Below, piece by piece: positions 8,171 to 16,718 of a stretch of 64,000 nt of DNA. Source of the stretch: Bacteroides sp. (GTDB lineage Bacteria > Bacteroidota > Bacteroidia > Bacteroidales > Muribaculaceae). Made by a program: the position numbers and the translations under genes. The notes beneath the pieces were generated by a model. That model did not search any database. It was not told the origin of the DNA and saw nothing but the letters and a program-made list of their open reading frames with translations. How positions within the stretch are numbered: position 1 is the stretch's first letter; every line of letters begins with the position of its first letter. The stretch lies in contig JAMPBJ010000002.1 in NCBI GenBank assembly GCA_023666835.1, forward strand, positions 1 through 64,000, given 5' to 3'.

Positions 8171-10072
8171 TTAAGGAAGCATGACCCGGTGATTGCGGTA
8201 GACGACACGACCGCTGTCGAGCATCGGTCGCAGGGCGGCTATCACTTTGTCGGGCGACACTCCGGCGTTCATGGCAATCTGTTCGATCGTAGGAGCCGGA
8301 TTGTGTGATGCAAGATGCAATATTGTGGTCTCGAGAGTCGGACGCAGTGTGTCGATTTGCTTTTTGTGGCTTCGGCACACATCGCATGTGCCGCATTCTG
8401 ATGTCGGTTTTTCTCCAAAATACCTCAGCAGAGTGTTTGTACGGCACGAGTCGCAACTGAACACGAAGCGCTTCATGGCATCGAGCCGATGGCGATAGCG
8501 CGCAAGCTGATCCTCATATACCGCGCGGGTGATCAGCAGATGCTTAGACATTTCGCGCGATGTCGGAAAAAATATGTAGGGCGTGGTGCGCCGGGGTACG
8601 TAGGCAATCGCATGAGCCCGTGCTATGGCGAGAATTGCTTGATAGACCTGTTCCTCAGTCATCTGTAGCCGAGAAGCGATGAGTTTCTCCGATATGTTGA
8701 CATAGTCGGCAAACAGTCCCGTGTAGGTACGGAGTATGAATTGAAACACGTTGTCGGTTTCACGGTCGAGCTGGAGATCGTAAAGTTCGCGCTTGTCCAT
8801 CAGTATCATGATTCGCGAGTTGGTGGCCACGTCGTCGACATAGTCGAGATAGCCGGCTCTCGAAAGGATGCCGAGAGCGCTACGCACCACTTGCGGACGA
8901 AAGCGGAATCGGTCGCAGAACAGGTCGAGATTGAATTCGAAAAGACAATTGTAGCCGTCGCCCACAGCCACTTCAAGGAAATTGCAGGCATGATCGTAGA
9001 TGCTGCGAATGGTGTCTTTCGACGGGAATGTCTCGTTGAGCCGTCGGGTCAGAGATGCTTTGTCGGGGCCGGGCGACGCCACAATGACGGCATATGACGG
9101 CTTGCCGTCGCGTCCGGCACGTCCGGCTTCCTGATAGTATTCCTCGAGCGATGGCGGGATGTCGATATGGACAACGGTGCGCACGTCGGGTTTGTCGATG
9201 CCCATGCCGAAAGCGTTGGTGGCCACGATGACGCGTGTCTGGCCGCTCTTCCATTTGTTCTGCCGATCATTTTTGTCCTCAGCGGAGAGGCCGGCGTGGT
9301 AGAAATCGGCAGAAATGCCGGCATCGTTGAGCATGGCTGCCGTCTCCTTGGTGCGGCGGCGCGAACGGACGTAGACGATGGCTGTGCCCGAAGTGTTGCG
9401 CAGGATGCGCAGGAGCATCGATGGCTTGTCGTCGGTGTAACGGACCACGTAGGAGATGTTGGGGCGTGAGAAGCTCTTGGCGAAAACGTTTCGTGACCGG
9501 AACTGAAGTTGGGTCATGATGTCGTCGGCCACTTCGGGGGTGGCGGAGGCGGTCAGAGCCAACAAAGGAGCTTCGGGAAACAGACGGCGAAGCGCTGCGA
9601 TTTTCAGATACGAAGGGCGGAAGTCGTAGCCCCACTGCGAGATGCAGTGCGCTTCGTCGACCACGATGAGACTGACGTCCCAGTAGCGCAGCTGTTCGAT
9701 AAATGTGGTTGACTGCAGTTTTTCTGGCGAAATGTAGAGCAGTTTCAGTTTGCCCATTCGGCATCGGTCGAGCACCAGGTTCTGCTCCATGCGCGAGAGG
9801 CCGGAATGCAGAGCGGCGGCTTTGATGTCGCGACTGCGCAGATTGTCGACCTGGTCCTTCATGAGCGAGATCAGCGGTGTGACCACGATGGTGAGGTGGG
9901 GCATCATCAGTGCCGGCACCTGAAAGGTGATGGATTTGCCTCCGCCGGTGGGCATGAGACCGAGTGTGTCGTTGCCGCTGAGGATCGACGAGATGATTTG
10001 GGGCTGCAGCTCGCGAAATGAGTCGTAGCCCCAATATTGTTGCAATATGTCGGCGGGAGTGAGGGCCGGCAT
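8171..10072 (-). CDS. recQ: ATP-dependent DNA helicase RecQ
   Basis: 633 residues, a full-length RecQ. Walker A PTGGGKS is at 41-47, the DEAH box with the RecQ-specific loop (DEAHCISQWGYDFRPSY) at 139-155, and motif VI is QEAGRAGRDG. The RecQ C-terminal zinc region carries CDSCR and CGTCDVC. A short C-terminal winged-helix-like end replaces a clear HRDC domain. It unwinds DNA 3'-5' and works with RecJ in RecFOR-type gap repair. It starts 3 nt after recJ, so the two are co-transcribed. The stop codon TAA is the target-duplication TTA of the flanking IS, so the reading frame ends exactly at the insertion. Confidence 0.96.
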   Translation of the reverse strand: MPALTPADILQQYWGYDSFRELQPQIISSILSGNDTLGLMPTGGGKSITFQVPALMMPHLTIVVTPLISLMKDQVDNLRSRDIKAAALHSGLSRMEQNLVLDRCRMGKLKLLYISPEKLQSTTFIEQLRYWDVSLIVVDEAHCISQWGYDFRPSYLKIAALRRLFPEAPLLALTASATPEVADDIMTQLQFRSRNVFAKSFSRPNISYVVRYTDDKPSMLLRILRNTSGTAIVYVRSRRRTKETAAMLNDAGISADFYHAGLSAEDKNDRQNKWKSGQTRVIVATNAFGMGIDKPDVRTVVHIDIPPSLEEYYQEAGRAGRDGKPSYAVIVASPGPDKASLTRRLNETFPSKDTIRSIYDHACNFLEVAVGDGYNCLFEFNLDLFCDRFRFRPQVVRSALGILSRAGYLDYVDDVATNSRIMILMDKRELYDLQLDRETDNVFQFILRTYTGLFADYVNISEKLIASRLQMTEEQVYQAILAIARAHAIAYVPRRTTPYIFFPTSREMSKHLLITRAVYEDQLARYRHRLDAMKRFVFSCDSCRTNTLLRYFGEKPTSECGTCDVCRSHKKQIDTLRPTLETTILHLASHNPAPTIEQIAMNAGVSPDKVIAALRPMLDSGRVVYRNHRVMLP

Positions 10073-10075
10073 TTT

Positions 10076-11803
10076 TTACTTTTTGATGTGTATGCTCTTG
10101 ACGAGCAACTGGATGGAGGATGTGGCGCTTTGGTGCTTGTTGTCCTCGATGGTGTAGCAGATGTCGAACGGGCGGCGTGAATGGATGTATTCAAACTGGT
10201 CGGCCATGTTGAAGGCGATGCCGTTGAATACCTTACCCGACGTGTCGTCGACGAGCTCGAATTTGATGTGCTCGAGGTTGCGTCCCACGAGTTTGCTTGT
10301 GCCGAAATCCATGACATTGCGTGTGCAGAACACCGGCTTGCTGTTGCCCGGGCCAAACGGCACGAACTTGCGCAGTGTGGCGATGAATGCCGGGGTGATT
10401 TCGGAGAAGGTGATGAACGCGTCGATGTCGAGCAGCGGCTGAAGCTGCTCCGGACGGATATGCTCGGCCACGTACGCCTCGAAGCGGCGGGTGAACTCCG
10501 GTATGTTTTCTTCTTTGAGCGAGAGACCTACGGCGTAGGGGTGGCCGCCGAAATTTTCGAGCAGATCGCGGGAAGCGTCGACCGCTTTGTAGATGTCGAA
10601 GCCCTGGACTGAACGGGAGGAGCCGGTGGCAAGTCCGTTGGCGAGCGTGAGCACCACCGACGGCTTGTAGTATAGTTCGGTCAGACGCGAGGCGACGATG
10701 CCGATGATGCCCTTGTGCCAGTCCTTGTTGTAGATGACGATTGATTTTTTGTCGGAGTCCATTTCACCTCGCGATTCGAGAATGGCATTGGCCTCTTCGG
10801 TGATGCGTTTGTCGAGCTCCTTGCGGTCTTTGTTGTACTGGTCGATCGACTTGGCAATCTGGTAGGCTTCGGAGGCATCGCGCGACACCAGCAGTTCGAC
10901 GGCTTCGCGTCCGCTTTGCATGCGTCCGGATGCGTTGATGCGCGGCCCGATTTTAAAAATCACGTCGGAAATGGTGATCTCTTTGCCAGTCAGTCCGCAG
11001 ATGCGGATGATGGCTCTCAAACCCATGTTGGGATTGGAGTTGATGCGACGCAAGCCGTGGTAGGCCATGATGCGGTTTTCGTCGACCATCGGGACGATGT
11101 CGGCTGCAATGCTGACAGCTACGAGGTCGAGCATGCCTTCGAGGTCGGTTGTGGGGATGCCGTTGCTGATGGCGAATCCCTGCATCAGTTTGAATCCAAC
11201 GCCGCAACCCGAAAGGTGGGGGCAGGGATATGTCGATCCTTCAAGCTTGGGATTGAGGATGGCGGCAGCCTGTGGCAGATCATCGTCGGGGACGTGGTGA
11301 TCGCAGATGATGAAATCGATACCGAGAGTGCGGGCATAGGCGATTTCGTCGATGGCCTTGATGCCGCAGTCGAGAATGATGATGAGCTTGACGCCTTGCT
11401 CAGCTGCCATGTCGATGGTGCGCATTGAAATGCCATAGCCCTCGTCGTAGCGAGTGGGGATGTAGTAGGAGATGTTGGAGTAGAATTGCAGGAGATACTT
11501 GTAGACGAGAGCGACGGCGGTGGTGCCGTCGACATCGTAGTCGCCGAATACGAGTATCCGTTCTTTTTTACCCATAGCTTTGTTGAGCCTTGCGACCGCT
11601 TTGTCCATGTCGGGCATAAGGAAGGGGTCGTACAAGTCGCGAAGTGCCGGATGGAAGAATTTTTCGGCCTCCTCTATGGAGGTTATGCCGCGCTGCGCCA
11701 GCAGTTCGCTGATTGGCGGCACATTGTCGAATTTCTTAGCCAGCTCTGACTCAGACTTTTGCTCGTCGGAAGTAAGGGGTAGATAATTCCATTTACTTGT
11801 CAT
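10076..11803 (-). CDS. recJ: single-stranded-DNA-specific exonuclease RecJ
   Basis: 575 residues, normal for RecJ. The DHH phosphoesterase motifs are in order: FGDYDVDGTTA (88-94 core), LDCGIKA, ICDHHVPDD and NPK. The C-terminal DHHA1 region has GSSRSVQGFDIYKA and FGGHPYAVGL, followed by an OB-like domain. It degrades single-stranded DNA 5'-3' in recombinational repair, mismatch repair and fork processing. First gene of a recJ-recQ operon on the minus strand. The ATG at 11803 follows directly after the stop of a 35-codon leader reading frame. Confidence 0.96.
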   Translation of the reverse strand: MTSKWNYLPLTSDEQKSESELAKKFDNVPPISELLAQRGITSIEEAEKFFHPALRDLYDPFLMPDMDKAVARLNKAMGKKERILVFGDYDVDGTTAVALVYKYLLQFYSNISYYIPTRYDEGYGISMRTIDMAAEQGVKLIIILDCGIKAIDEIAYARTLGIDFIICDHHVPDDDLPQAAAILNPKLEGSTYPCPHLSGCGVGFKLMQGFAISNGIPTTDLEGMLDLVAVSIAADIVPMVDENRIMAYHGLRRINSNPNMGLRAIIRICGLTGKEITISDVIFKIGPRINASGRMQSGREAVELLVSRDASEAYQIAKSIDQYNKDRKELDKRITEEANAILESRGEMDSDKKSIVIYNKDWHKGIIGIVASRLTELYYKPSVVLTLANGLATGSSRSVQGFDIYKAVDASRDLLENFGGHPYAVGLSLKEENIPEFTRRFEAYVAEHIRPEQLQPLLDIDAFITFSEITPAFIATLRKFVPFGPGNSKPVFCTRNVMDFGTSKLVGRNLEHIKFELVDDTSGKVFNGIAFNMADQFEYIHSRRPFDICYTIEDNKHQSATSSIQLLVKSIHIKK

Positions 11804-11911
11804 TTATGTCGTTATTTTTTTATTTTGCAGGTCGCGTGGCTGTGTAGATATACAGCCAAAGGAGCATGCTTCCCGCCACATGGAGAAGAGCTGGCGGCAC
11901 ACGCTTTGCAT
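11804..11911 (-). other. possible 35-codon leader reading frame before recJ
   Basis: ATG at 11911 opens 35 codons (ends QPRDLQNKKITT) whose TAA directly abuts the recJ ATG. The same segment holds two short inverted repeats: CCCGCCA/TGGCGG at about 11874-11898, and GGCTGT/ACAGCC around 11838-11857. No ribosome-binding site is clear. It may be a translated leader, a structured 5' UTR, or nothing. Confidence 0.3.
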
Positions 11912-11989
11912 GGTTTTTACATCTGCCGATGCCGAGGGTGAGAGATTCCGGGCGATGGCTTAGATCGTACGTCGAACGAGGGGATGTTG

Positions 11990-11997
11990 CAAAATTA
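11990..11997 (-). promoter_or_regulatory. -7 promoter box for recJ-recQ
   Basis: Minus-strand TAATTTTG matches TAnnTTTG exactly, about 190 nt before the recJ ATG. This implies a long 5' leader. No good -33 element is seen at standard spacing. Confidence 0.5.
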
Positions 11998-12053
11998 CGA
12001 AAAAAACGGCAATAAAACCAGAGCGTTGAGAAGGAAAAAGAGGAGCGGGGATG

Positions 12054-13181
12054 TTAATTATTGTTGTCGCTTTCGGCCGGCGACAGATGTACGTCGAGCT
12101 GTGGGAAGGGGAAGTGGAGGTCGTGCTGCGGCAGTTGGCTGTACAACAGTTCGTTGATGTCGTAGAAAACGTTCCAGTAATCGGTGGCGAGAGCCCATGC
12201 TCGGATGGTGATGTTGATAGAGCTTTCGGCCATTGTGGAGAGGAAAACTTTTGGTGTGCGATCGGCGTTGAGTTTGGCGCTTGAGAGCACGGCGTTGGCT
12301 TCGATGATGGCCTTGTCGGATTCCATACGGCGCTTTTTGCCCATGTGGAGCAGGCGTTTGAACCATGATGGACGTGAGGCGGGTTCGTCGACGGGGGTTT
12401 CGGTCGGTGCGAACTCTTCCTCACGAGCCTCGATGTCGGAGGCGATGGTGGTTTTGACTATGCGAGGGTCGGCGTCGAGAATGTCGAGGATCACGGTGCG
12501 GGCACGGTTGAAATCGTCGCCATAGGCCAGTGAGACGGTCCAGTCGATACGTCGGTAGGCTTCGCGCGACCAATTGTTGATCGACGATGTAGAGAGAACG
12601 CCGTTGGGGATTATTATGGATTTGTTGTCGTAGGTGCAGATGATGGTTGAGAAAATCTGTATTTCGGTAACCGTGCCTGCAAATCCTTGGGCTTCAATAT
12701 AGTCGCCAACCTTGTAGGGCTTGAGCAGGAGTATCAGGACTCCGCCGGCAAAATTCTGAAGAGTGCCGCTGAGAGCCATACCGACGGCAACGCCGGCCGA
12801 TGCAAAAAGGGCAATGAATGAGCTGGTGTTGATGCCGAGAATGCCTATGACGGTGACTATCAATATGAAGTAGAGCACCATGTTGACCAGACTCAGGACG
12901 AAGGTTGACAGTGAACGGTCGACCTTGCGCCGGATCAGAATGGAAGTGACGATGGAATAGATGCGTCGGATAATGAATTTGCCTGCGTAGAAAACGAGGA
13001 TTGCGACGGCAAGAGAGATGGCGAAATTAACCATCGTATGCGCCAGGTCGTTGATGAGATCATCAAACGAGATGGCTTTGAGGGCGGCAGCTCCTTCCTT
13101 GAGCGATTCGGGCGAGGCCTGTTGGCTGCCATCGGGAGTGGCTGAAGTGGCAATCTGTGTCAGTATGGTGTTGAGAATCAT
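12054..13181 (-). CDS. MscS-family mechanosensitive channel with C-terminal insertion
   Basis: 375 residues. The N-terminus is extracytoplasmic and polar, followed by three membrane helices. The pore helix TM3 is the Gly/Ala-rich SAGVAVGMALSGTLQNFAGG, then the beta domain has PYKVGDYIEAQGFAGTVTEI and IIIPNG. Such channels open under membrane tension and release solutes on osmotic downshock. Relative to E. coli MscS (286 residues), the alpha/beta domain carries a charged insertion of roughly 60 residues (~245-305, with EAREEEFAPTETPVDEPA and KRRMESDK) before the final VFLSTMAESSINI strand. It lies 2 nt downstream of the clostripain-like lipoprotein gene, so they share an operon. Confidence 0.92.
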   Translation of the reverse strand: MILNTILTQIATSATPDGSQQASPESLKEGAAALKAISFDDLINDLAHTMVNFAISLAVAILVFYAGKFIIRRIYSIVTSILIRRKVDRSLSTFVLSLVNMVLYFILIVTVIGILGINTSSFIALFASAGVAVGMALSGTLQNFAGGVLILLLKPYKVGDYIEAQGFAGTVTEIQIFSTIICTYDNKSIIIPNGVLSTSSINNWSREAYRRIDWTVSLAYGDDFNRARTVILDILDADPRIVKTTIASDIEAREEEFAPTETPVDEPASRPSWFKRLLHMGKKRRMESDKAIIEANAVLSSAKLNADRTPKVFLSTMAESSINITIRAWALATDYWNVFYDINELLYSQLPQHDLHFPFPQLDVHLSPAESDNNN

Positions 13182-13183
13182 AA

Positions 13184-14395
13184 TCAGGGTAAATCAGCGT
13201 TTGAAACTACGTCGGTGAACCATTGACTGTCGGTGAATCCGGATGTGTTGAGATCGGAGGCATTTCGCGGTACGAAAGAGCCGAGTCCTGCAAAATGTTC
13301 GGCCGGAAGCATGTAGACCTTGGAAGTGGTCAGCGACATGACGACGGCCTTATCGAAAGCAGCGCGCCATGAAGCATAGAGAAGAGGCGCATCGGTGGTC
13401 AGTGCGGACATATAATGATCCATGTCGTAAATGCCTTCGGTGACACCTTGGCGATAGTAGCGGATGGGAGAATAGTCGTCGGGCAACCGCGCACCGGAGT
13501 TGTAGATTCGTTTTGTTGCTTTGGCCAGATCGTCGAGAGTCGAGAGATCGATCAGCGATATGCAGCAGCCGAATATGGAGTAGCTGTCGGCTTCGGCATA
13601 TTTGTTGAAATGCAATTGATAGAAATCAAACGTGTTGTTGAGCGCCTTTTGGATATTAGCCTGCCCGCCTTGAATAAGCAGGGGGATGTTGAGATCGTAG
13701 GGCATTCCTTCGACACCCAGCTCAGTTGGCGAGGCGACCATGAGCCGGGCAATGTGGCGCAATTGATAAGCGACCTCGACGGTGGCCATGTGGCAGCAGT
13801 CGAAGTATATGTAGTCGAAACTGAACGGGCGGAGGGCTCGTTCGAGAGATGTCAGTTTCATTCGTGCACCGCCGTCGTCGGCAAACGACTGGGGGCTGAT
13901 GGCATTGCGTTCGGGCGATTCGGTGATTGTGCCGCCGTCGTCGATCCATCCGGTGCCATGACTCCAGAGCACGAGGCCATAGGACTTGGCATCGGCGATG
14001 TCGCGAAAATCGCTGATCACGGCTTGCATTCGGTCGATGGATGCCGAAGACTGCGAGTTGTCGTATTGCTTGAGGATGACCTCGTTGCCATCTGTGTCGA
14101 ATTCAATCAAACGCGGACGGCGGTCGGTGCCGGAGAAGTAGACGATCCAGCGGCCTTTGTGATTCTTGCATGCTTGAGCTGCCACTGTGCGCATCTCGTC
14201 GAGGTCGGAATGTGCATAGCCAATCAGGTTGTTGTTGGCCACCATATAGACAAGAACCGCACGGTCGGGCTGCTCGGTGGCGCCGGACGGCGGCGCGTCG
14301 GGTCCATTGTCGATGTCGGCATCCGAAGAGCAGCCTGAAAGAAAAGTGAAAAATATGATTATTAAGAGGTTGTATAATAACAGTCGAAGCTTCAT
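13184..14395 (-). CDS. clostripain family (C11) cysteine peptidase lipoprotein
   Basis: 403 residues. The lipoprotein signal ends FLSGCSSDA (Cys ~22), placing the protein at a membrane surface. C11 motifs: AVLVYMVANNNL with DLDEM early, the catalytic His in GLVLWSHGTGW, and the catalytic Cys in YIYFDCCHMATVEVAYQL. Clostripain-type peptidases cleave after Arg or Lys and usually self-process. Substrates in Bacteroidetes are mostly unknown. First gene of a two-gene operon with the MscS-type channel and divergent from the ROK kinase. The family call is firm; physiological role is not known. Confidence 0.9.
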   Translation of the reverse strand: MKLRLLLYNLLIIIFFTFLSGCSSDADIDNGPDAPPSGATEQPDRAVLVYMVANNNLIGYAHSDLDEMRTVAAQACKNHKGRWIVYFSGTDRRPRLIEFDTDGNEVILKQYDNSQSSASIDRMQAVISDFRDIADAKSYGLVLWSHGTGWIDDGGTITESPERNAISPQSFADDGGARMKLTSLERALRPFSFDYIYFDCCHMATVEVAYQLRHIARLMVASPTELGVEGMPYDLNIPLLIQGGQANIQKALNNTFDFYQLHFNKYAEADSYSIFGCCISLIDLSTLDDLAKATKRIYNSGARLPDDYSPIRYYRQGVTEGIYDMDHYMSALTTDAPLLYASWRAAFDKAVVMSLTTSKVYMLPAEHFAGLGSFVPRNASDLNTSGFTDSQWFTDVVSNADLP

Positions 14396-14464
14396 AATGG
14401 ATGCAAAATTAGTGAATATCCGTCGTAAAATGAGCAGGAGATATAATAAAAAAACGAAAAAAGG

Positions 14465-14494
14465 TTGAATGCTTGGATAAATTAGTTAACTTTG
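14465..14494 (+). promoter_or_regulatory. promoter of the ROK kinase gene
   Basis: TTG at 14465-14467, a 19-nt spacer, then TAACTTTG at 14487-14494, matching the Bacteroidetes -33/-7 pattern. The ATG lies about 60 nt further on. Confidence 0.7.
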
Positions 14495-14555
14495 CGTCAA
14501 GCTGAGCCGTAAGCAGGCTCGAAAAATTAGAAAATTCTTACAAAATCTATATCAT

Positions 14556-15524
14556 ATGAATAATTCAAAACCCTACGTTATCGGTATCGACATGGGCGGT
14601 ACGAACACAGTGTTTGGCATCGTTGATGCACGCGGAGTTGTGTTGGCAAGCGATTCTATCAAAACCCGCAAGCACAGCAAGATAGAAGATTATATCGACG
14701 AACTCTACACTGAATGCACCCGACTGATCAAGTCGATCGACGTTGAAGACAAGATCTACGGTATAGGCGTCGGTGCACCGAATGCCAACTATTTCACCGG
14801 TGTGATAGAAGATGGTGTGAATCTGCCTTGGCCTACTCCGATACCTTTTGCACAGATGCTTTCGGATAAATTTAAAATTCCGGTTGCCATCACCAACGAT
14901 GCAAATGCAGCAGCCATCGGCGAAATGACTTATGGCGCGGCCCGCGGTTTGAAGGATTTCATAATGATCACCCTCGGCACGGGTGTGGGCAGCGGTATCG
15001 TGATCAATGGTCAGCTTGTGTATGGCCACGACGGTTTCGCCGGCGAACTCGGTCATGTGATCGTGAAACGCAACAATGGACGTCTTTGCGGTTGCGGACG
15101 CACCGGTTGCCTTGAGACATATTGCTCGGCTACAGGCGTAGCCCGTACAGCCCGCGAATTCTTCGAAATCACCGAGACCCCCTCGCGTCTGCGCGACATC
15201 CCCGTAGAGGATATCACTTCGAAAGATGTGTATGATGCCGCCATGGCCGGTGACAAGCTTGCGAAGAAGGTGTTTGAATACACCGGCGAGATTCTGGGCG
15301 AGGCTTTGGCTGACTTCACCGTGTTCTCGTCGCCTGAAGCATTCGTGATTTTCGGCGGACTTGCCAAGGCCGGTGAGTTGCTGCTCAAGCCGATGCGCGA
15401 ATCAATGGAGAAGAATATGCTGAGCATCTGGAAGGGCAAGGTCAAAATTCTTCCCTCGGAACTCAAAGAAGCAGATGCCGCTGTGCTCGGAGCAAGCGCA
15501 CTGGGCTGGGAGGCGAAAAAATAA
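14556..15524 (+). CDS. ROK family sugar kinase (glucokinase-like)
   Basis: 322 residues. The N-terminal phosphate-binding loop IGIDMGGTNT and a second ATPase motif ITLGTGVGSGIVINGQL are present. The catalytic Asp lies in NDANAAAIGE. The ROK signature includes GELGHVIV and the zinc-binding CGCGRTGCLETYCS. No N-terminal helix-turn-helix is present, so this is a kinase rather than a ROK repressor. Glucokinase is the most common activity for this subtype in Bacteroidetes; N-acetylglucosamine or mannose kinase is also possible. It is monocistronic, with its own promoter and a strong terminator. Confidence 0.9.
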   Translation: MNNSKPYVIGIDMGGTNTVFGIVDARGVVLASDSIKTRKHSKIEDYIDELYTECTRLIKSIDVEDKIYGIGVGAPNANYFTGVIEDGVNLPWPTPIPFAQMLSDKFKIPVAITNDANAAAIGEMTYGAARGLKDFIMITLGTGVGSGIVINGQLVYGHDGFAGELGHVIVKRNNGRLCGCGRTGCLETYCSATGVARTAREFFEITETPSRLRDIPVEDITSKDVYDAAMAGDKLAKKVFEYTGEILGEALADFTVFSSPEAFVIFGGLAKAGELLLKPMRESMEKNMLSIWKGKVKILPSELKEADAAVLGASALGWEAKK

Positions 15525-15583
15525 TTAGGAATTAAATGACTGATTTTTCTAATTTGATATTTCTTATCTTTTTAATTTGACAT

Positions 15584-15618
15584 AGGTTAGCCGCCTTTTG
15601 GGCGGCTAACCTTTTTTT
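15584..15618 (+). terminator. strong intrinsic terminator after the ROK gene
   Basis: A perfect 12-bp stem (AGGTTAGCCGCC / GGCGGCTAACCT) with a 5-nt loop, followed by a T run. Confidence 0.93.
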
Positions 15619-15813
15619 GTGGAGGGGGATTAGGGATAAGGGATTGGAGGGTGCGGTATAAATCGGTGTCCTGGACGGACGCTCTCATGGAAGGTGATTT
15701 TTATGGGTGGGGGCGAGTTGTAGGGGTGTTGGCGTCCTTGCCGACACGGGGCGGAATTCGCTGGGATGAGTTGGGTATTTTGGGAGTGGCGGGAGAGGTG
15801 GGAGAGGTGGGAG
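15619..15813 (+). repeat. dispersed G-rich intergenic repeat with 24-nt hairpin, copy 2
   Basis: Begins GGAGGGGGATTAGGGATAAG and ends with GGGAGTGGC/GGGAGAGGT blocks, including two tandem copies of GGGAGAGGT. The hairpin module occupies 15659-15682 (TAAATCGGTGTCC, loop, GGACGC), with one G-U pair in the stem. It lies between the ROK terminator and the 3' end of miaA. The open frame running across it lacks coding character. Confidence 0.55.
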
Positions 15814-16716
15814 TTAGAGGTCGGATTGGACTAATATGTCTTGGGGTGTGGGGTTGGGGGGGAGGGGGATTGTGTCGGGTCGGCGTTGGAGCCAGGTTAG
15901 TTGTTTTTTGGCGTAGACGCGGGTGTTTTTCTGGATTCGGGCTATGGCGGTGGGGAGATCCATCAGTCCGTCGAAATGGGCAAACATCTCTTTGAAGCCT
16001 ACGGTGTTGAGTGAGTTGAGATGGCGCAGATGGTAGACGCTGCGCGCTTCCTCAATCATTCCGTTGTCGACCATCTGCAGTACGCGGCGGTTGATGCGGT
16101 CGAAGAGCATCGGTCGGGGCATGGAGATGGCAAACCGGATGATGCGGAAAGGTCGTTGTGTTATTTGACCGGTGCGCAATGATGAGTATGGCACGCCGGC
16201 CTGCAAAGAGATTTCAAGAGCGTGGATCAGTCGCTTGTGGTTGTTGATGTCGGCATGGACATAGTAATCCGGGTCGATGCGCTCCACCTCATGTCGCAGA
16301 CGATCGATGCCCTCGGTGAGGTAGAGATTGGTGGCATAAGTGCGTATTTCGTCGGATATGGTGGGGAGGTTGTCGATACCTCGTGTGACAGCATCGATAT
16401 ACATCATGGAGCCGCCGCACATGATTGCATAGTCGGACGATGCGAAAAGCGAGTTGAGTGTGGCAAGTGCCTGCTCCTCATATACTGCGGCCGAGTAGTA
16501 GGCATCGAGCGGAAGTGTGGCTATGAAATGATGCTTCACCCGTGTAAGTTCTTCGGGCGATGGGGCGGCAGTGGTTATGGGGATGCCACGATAGATCTGG
16601 CGAGAGTCGGCCGAAAGTATCTCACAGTGAAGTTGTTCGGCTAATTCAATGGCCAAAGCAGTCTTTCCCGAGCCCGTAGGTCCGGTAATGACTATGAGTG
16701 TGGGTTGGGTGGCCAA
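15814..16716 (-). CDS. miaA: tRNA dimethylallyltransferase MiaA
   Basis: 300 residues. The P-loop is GPTGSGKT at 12-19. DSRQIYRGI and the conserved CGGSMMYIDAVTRG segment identify MiaA, and ALEISLQAGVP and VYAKKQLTWLQR complete the family pattern. It transfers a dimethylallyl group to A37 of tRNAs that read UNN codons, the first step to ms2i6A. The ATG is 2 nt after the pepT stop, so pepT-miaA is an operon. Confidence 0.96.
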   Translation of the reverse strand: MATQPTLIVITGPTGSGKTALAIELAEQLHCEILSADSRQIYRGIPITTAAPSPEELTRVKHHFIATLPLDAYYSAAVYEEQALATLNSLFASSDYAIMCGGSMMYIDAVTRGIDNLPTISDEIRTYATNLYLTEGIDRLRHEVERIDPDYYVHADINNHKRLIHALEISLQAGVPYSSLRTGQITQRPFRIIRFAISMPRPMLFDRINRRVLQMVDNGMIEEARSVYHLRHLNSLNTVGFKEMFAHFDGLMDLPTAIARIQKNTRVYAKKQLTWLQRRPDTIPLPPNPTPQDILVQSDL

Positions 16717-16718
16717 AA

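Noticed and set aside
13415..14338. A 307-codon open frame on the + strand
   Set aside because: Antisense to the clostripain-like lipoprotein gene; no motif, no promoter.
15795..15818. Tandem GGGAGAGGT units considered as a CRISPR-like or satellite array
   Set aside because: Only two copies without spacers, inside the G-rich intergenic repeat.
15651..15995. A + strand frame from the intergenic repeat into miaA
   Set aside because: Gly/Val/Trp-rich translation of a G-rich repeat, then antisense to miaA; no coding signal.
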